Made by a program: the position numbers and the translations under genes
Shown here: piece after piece, positions 55,579-57,525 of the stretch
How positions within the stretch are numbered: position 1 is the first letter of the stretch
Layout: each line of letters starts with the position of its first letter
DNA from: an uncultured Bacteroides sp.
GTDB lineage: Bacteria > Bacteroidota > Bacteroidia > Bacteroidales > Bacteroidaceae
Assembly: GCA_944320945.1 (NCBI GenBank)
Contig: CALUJK010000110.1
Location: 1-57,525, forward strand
DNA length: 57,525 nt
Direction: 5' to 3'
The notes under the pieces: generated by a model
What the model saw: the letters and a program-made list of their open reading frames with translations, nothing else
Database searches by the model: none
What the model was told of the DNA's origin: nothing

Positions 55579-55866
55579 TCAACATGGGGTTTGACATGAA
55601 AAGTCGGTATAACCGCAAAATTCGCAGTCCGGATAGTGGATAAAAGGATTTATATAGCAGTCTTTTCCTGAGTCCCACCAGCATGTACCTCCATCCTTAT
55701 CACAAGTTACGTCAACTTCTGGTAACTCATAGCGTGCCAATGCCTCAACATTAGCTAACATTACATCGGACATTTCTATATTTGCCTGTTGTGCTTGATA
55801 AACTCCTATCCCTGTAATAGCTGCTATAACAGCAACTATCGCAATTTTATAAATATTCTTTTTCAT
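55579..55866 (-). CDS. NVEALA family Cys-rich small protein 1
   Basis: A 95-residue peptide of the NVEALA family, with no known function. A basic, hydrophobic N-terminus (~1-22) ends in the segment GVYQAQ shared with protein 2. About 15 residues on is the motif MLANVEALA (Asn39-Ala44 plus flank). The part after it is polar and contains seven cysteines (55, 62, 70, 81, 84, 91, 95), ideal for disulfides, with no other obvious motif. If Ala-Leu-Ala is a cleavage site, the mature peptide would be about 51 residues. It is upstream of the large operon, with a stem-loop between, and has the 26-base repeat in its leader. Confidence 0.85.
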   Translation of the reverse strand: MKKNIYKIAIVAVIAAITGIGVYQAQQANIEMSDVMLANVEALARYELPEVDVTCDKDGGTCWWDSGKDCYINPFIHYPDCEFCGYTDFSCQTPC

Positions 55867-55899
55867 ACTATTTTTATTGAGTTGTTACTAAATTCATTC

Positions 55900-55925
55900 T
55901 TCCGTATCTATCCTTTCAACGGAAC
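55900..55925 (-). repeat. 26-base repeat upstream of NVEALA gene 1
   Basis: Identical over 26 bases to 57492-57517. It starts TTCCGTATC and ends CAACGGAAC on the plus strand, with TTCCGT and ACGGAA arms forming a spaced palindrome. It is 33 bases before the NVEALA 1 start, so it is a candidate operator or alternative promoter. Confidence 0.75.
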
Positions 55926-55934
55926 GGCAACCGT

Positions 55935-55966
55935 ATTGCCTCAATCGATAAAACTTTCTATCTTTG
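55935..55966 (+). promoter_or_regulatory. Plus-strand promoter for a possible small RNA
   Basis: TTG (55936-55938), a 20-base spacer and TATCTTTG (55959-55966) fit both promoter elements. No gene follows on this strand, only a hairpin terminator about 80 bases on. Confidence 0.5.
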
Positions 55967-55972
55967 CTGCGA

Positions 55973-56056
55973 CTTCCTTTTTATAAGTGAGTGATGGAGC
56001 CACCGGATTTTACTTGCGCTAACAGATAAAGAGTGCCGGATGGCTCCTTTTGTTTT
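55973..56056 (+). ncRNA. Candidate small RNA of about 84 bases
   Basis: A well-matched promoter is followed by about 25 unstructured bases, then a hairpin: GGAGCCACCGG (55996-56006) pairs with CCGGATGGCTCC (56036-56047), one bulge, then TTTTGTTTT. Nothing here encodes a plausible protein. The hairpin also lies 23 bases after the end of the minus-strand lipoprotein gene, so it could simply terminate that gene, but the T-tract is on the plus side. Confidence 0.4.
55996..56056 (+). terminator. Rho-independent terminator, plus strand
   Basis: The stem is GGAGCC(A)CCGG with CCGG(A)TGGCTCC, followed by TTTTGTTTT at 56048-56056. There is no T-tract in the minus direction. Confidence 0.7.
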
Positions 56057-56069
56057 CAGATGCCCTGAT

Positions 56070-57101
56070 TTATAAATAGTCTTTTCCGATAGCATATTCA
56101 TTGTCTTTTCCTATCATCAGTGCAAATATGCCGGAATCATCCTCAGTTACACATATATTTTTGACCGTTGAATTGATTTTATACAAACGGTCGAATCTTC
56201 CATTCGAGGTAAAACGTATGATGTAACGTTCTTTGGGCATTTCAGTTTTTCCCAAGTTATTCCCGGAGTACAACACATAGAAATAGCGGCTTGTCGAGCA
56301 CGCATCGATACAGTTCTGAATATCGTCGTTGCGAAGAACCATGTCCTTTTTCTTAGTCTTTTGCTCTAGTCTTTCATCTCCCACGCGGAAAGAACTTTGT
56401 TTAGTCCAGTTCCCTTCTTTATCTCTCTGATAGAACAAGATGTAGGAGGCAAAGGACGGGGCGTACATCAGATAGTCGGTCAACTCATTGAATGCCAAAC
56501 GCCCTTGCTGCATTTTATACTTGCTGCCTATGTTTTCGATGGGGATGTCAGGATATAAATCTGTATATCTTATAATTTTCCCGTAATCATTGAAAGTTGC
56601 CAGTACTCCCTTTTCATAAAATCCAAGAGAGGCATATCCATCCATCAATGTGGTAAAGCGGTCTGCTCCCTCCAGCGATATTTCATTTTTTGCATGTACG
56701 CGTCCAGTGAATAAATCAATAAGGTTATATTTCCTGTATTTTCCTGAGCGTCTTTGAAATACATGTAGTGTACTGTCATTGTTTGTCATAATGATTTCGA
56801 TAGGGGTTATCACTTCCTCCGGGCCTTGTCCTATGTGTAAGGTTCGTACGTAAGAAGCGTCTTTGAGATTATAAAGTAGTAATGCTTTTCCATCGATGTC
56901 ATCGGCTACTGCCAATAAGTCTCCAGCCACTTCTATTTGGTAGGGTTTACCTACAAGTGGCTTTATTCCCATTTCCTGAAACGATAGATTCCTGATGTTT
57001 TCATCCGGAATGTCGTTTATCCACGAGGTTGTACTTTTGTCTGTACAGGATGTAAAAACACAGAAAAGGAATGTTAAAAGAATATGATTAATGTATCGCA
57101 T
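56070..57101 (-). CDS. BF3164-like beta-propeller lipoprotein
   Basis: A 343-residue lipoprotein (MRYINHILLTFLFCVFTSC, Cys19) of the BF3164/TolB-like 6-bladed beta-propeller group, again commonly beside NVEALA genes. Blade-like strands include GDLLAVADDIDGKALLLYNL, GQGPEEVITPIEIIMTNNDSTLHVF and SGKYRKYNLIDLFTG. It follows NVEALA gene 2 by 71 bases with a stem-loop between. It is a divergent relative of the protein at 54273, sharing the GxGPEE turn. It ends in a region with a plus-strand terminator. Its role is unknown; binding is likely from the fold. Confidence 0.78.
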   Translation of the reverse strand: MRYINHILLTFLFCVFTSCTDKSTTSWINDIPDENIRNLSFQEMGIKPLVGKPYQIEVAGDLLAVADDIDGKALLLYNLKDASYVRTLHIGQGPEEVITPIEIIMTNNDSTLHVFQRRSGKYRKYNLIDLFTGRVHAKNEISLEGADRFTTLMDGYASLGFYEKGVLATFNDYGKIIRYTDLYPDIPIENIGSKYKMQQGRLAFNELTDYLMYAPSFASYILFYQRDKEGNWTKQSSFRVGDERLEQKTKKKDMVLRNDDIQNCIDACSTSRYFYVLYSGNNLGKTEMPKERYIIRFTSNGRFDRLYKINSTVKNICVTEDDSGIFALMIGKDNEYAIGKDYL

Positions 57102-57121
57102 AACTTTTAGTCGTTATAAAT

Positions 57122-57157
57122 GCAAGAAGTAATAAATAAACGTTTACTACCTCTTGC
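57122..57157 (-). promoter_or_regulatory. Intercistronic stem-loop between NVEALA gene 2 and its beta-propeller gene
   Basis: A 15-base stem (57122-57136 with 57143-57157) containing two G-U pairs and a 6-base loop. The 3' edge is 20 bases before the lipoprotein ATG, very like the 18 bases in the other NVEALA locus. There is no T-tract strong enough for a certain terminator. Confidence 0.6.
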
Positions 57158-57172
57158 TTTCTTATAGAAGAT

Positions 57173-57415
57173 TTATTCGTAATACATTCTTATTCCCACT
57201 CCACTGCCATTTGCTGGATAAAAGACACCACAAAAGTCGCCTTTGCAGTTATTACAGCAATCGACACTGCCTCCTGTTTCATCACTTGCTAATGCTTCTA
57301 CATTAGCTAACATAATTCTTGACATGGAGTTTGGTAGTTGGTTCTGATAAACTCCGTAGCTTCCTATGGCTGCTACTGTCATTACTAAAGTGATTTTCAA
57401 AATCTTGTTCTTCAT
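57173..57415 (-). CDS. NVEALA family Cys-rich small protein 2
   Basis: An 80-residue NVEALA protein. The first 22 residues are basic then hydrophobic (LKITLVMTVAAIGSY), followed by GVYQNQ at the same positions as in protein 1 and the motif MLANVEALA (Asn38-Ala43 plus flank). The tail has four cysteines close together (53, 54, 57, 62) and a Gly-rich end. It differs almost completely from protein 1 after the motif, so the leader is conserved and the cargo variable. The 26-base repeat lies 77 bases upstream. A short AT-rich leader lies between. Confidence 0.85.
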   Translation of the reverse strand: MKNKILKITLVMTVAAIGSYGVYQNQLPNSMSRIMLANVEALASDETGGSVDCCNNCKGDFCGVFYPANGSGVGIRMYYE

Positions 57416-57491
57416 AATTTAATTGTTAATAGAAAGCCTCTATAAAAAGCTGCTTTTTGGTTCTTATATGGAGATATACCTTAACGTTATT

Positions 57492-57517
57492 TTCCGTATC
57501 TATCCTTTCAACGGAAC
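57492..57517 (-). repeat. 26-base repeat upstream of NVEALA gene 2
   Basis: Identical to 55900-55925 over 26 bases, with unrelated flanks. Here it sits 77 bases before the NVEALA 2 start. The window ends eight bases beyond it. Confidence 0.75.
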
Positions 57518-57525
57518 AAGTAATC

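Noticed and set aside
55579-57415. NVEALA peptides as double-glycine bacteriocins
   Set aside because: No Gly-Gly leader cleavage site occurs, and no C39 peptidase-ABC exporter or immunity gene is in the window.
1-57525. tRNA, rRNA or CRISPR features
   Set aside because: Reading of the intergenic regions showed no cloverleaf sequence, no rRNA segment and no spaced direct-repeat array.

Overview
The window reads as a Bacteroidetes chromosome, most likely Bacteroides or a close relative. The signs are a SusC/SusD pair with a one-protein hybrid two-component regulator, TAnnTTTG-type -7 promoter boxes, NVEALA and DUF1573 proteins, 6-bladed beta-propeller lipoproteins, and the order parA-parB-DUF5683-LysM transglycosylase-rel. 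No rRNA, tRNA, CRISPR array, integrase or intact insertion sequence was seen.

Layout. 1-8.6 kb is mostly housekeeping: obg (cut by the window edge), adk and hpt on the minus strand, an exported alpha/beta hydrolase, an exported carboxymuconolactone-decarboxylase-like protein next to an exported Fe-S aldo/keto reductase, nnr, and a DUF5715 lipoprotein. 8.8-11.2 kb holds truA, an EamA-type transporter and a DUF3256 protein. 11.2-24.8 kb is a polysaccharide utilization locus aimed at an esterified, probably pectic, glycan: an acetylesterase/pectin methylesterase fusion, a CE7-like acetylesterase, SusC, SusD and a convergent hybrid two-component regulator. 25.2-32.2 kb holds DUF456, parA, parB, DUF5683, a LysM lytic transglycosylase and rel. 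32.2-35.8 kb holds a MerR regulator, an M23 peptidase and an OmpR-type two-component pair in which both genes carry single-base frameshifts. alaS follows, then a remnant of the 5' end of a second hybrid regulator and an exported alpha/beta hydrolase.

40.0-57.5 kb is the most unusual part. Nine minus-strand genes from 55460 down to 39984 are separated by at most 10 bases or overlap (one junction depends on the start chosen for the TolC gene), so they look like one operon of about 15.5 kb: beta-propeller lipoprotein, lipoprotein with a CxxC thioredoxin-like part fused to DUF1573, signal peptidase I, transglutaminase-like lipoprotein, O-antigen-ligase-like protein with a TPR tail, RND adaptor lipoprotein, RND permease, TolC-like channel, and a second divergent RND permease. 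Upstream are two small NVEALA peptides, each followed by a long stem-loop and then a beta-propeller lipoprotein gene, and each preceded by the same 26-base sequence. My inference is a system that makes, cleaves, folds and exports Cys-rich peptides; no single gene here proves it.

Other structure: two inverted copies of a roughly 120-base intergenic repeat 30 kb apart (3671-3796 and 33830-33950), several hairpin terminators, and a possible small RNA with its own promoter and terminator at 55973-56056.
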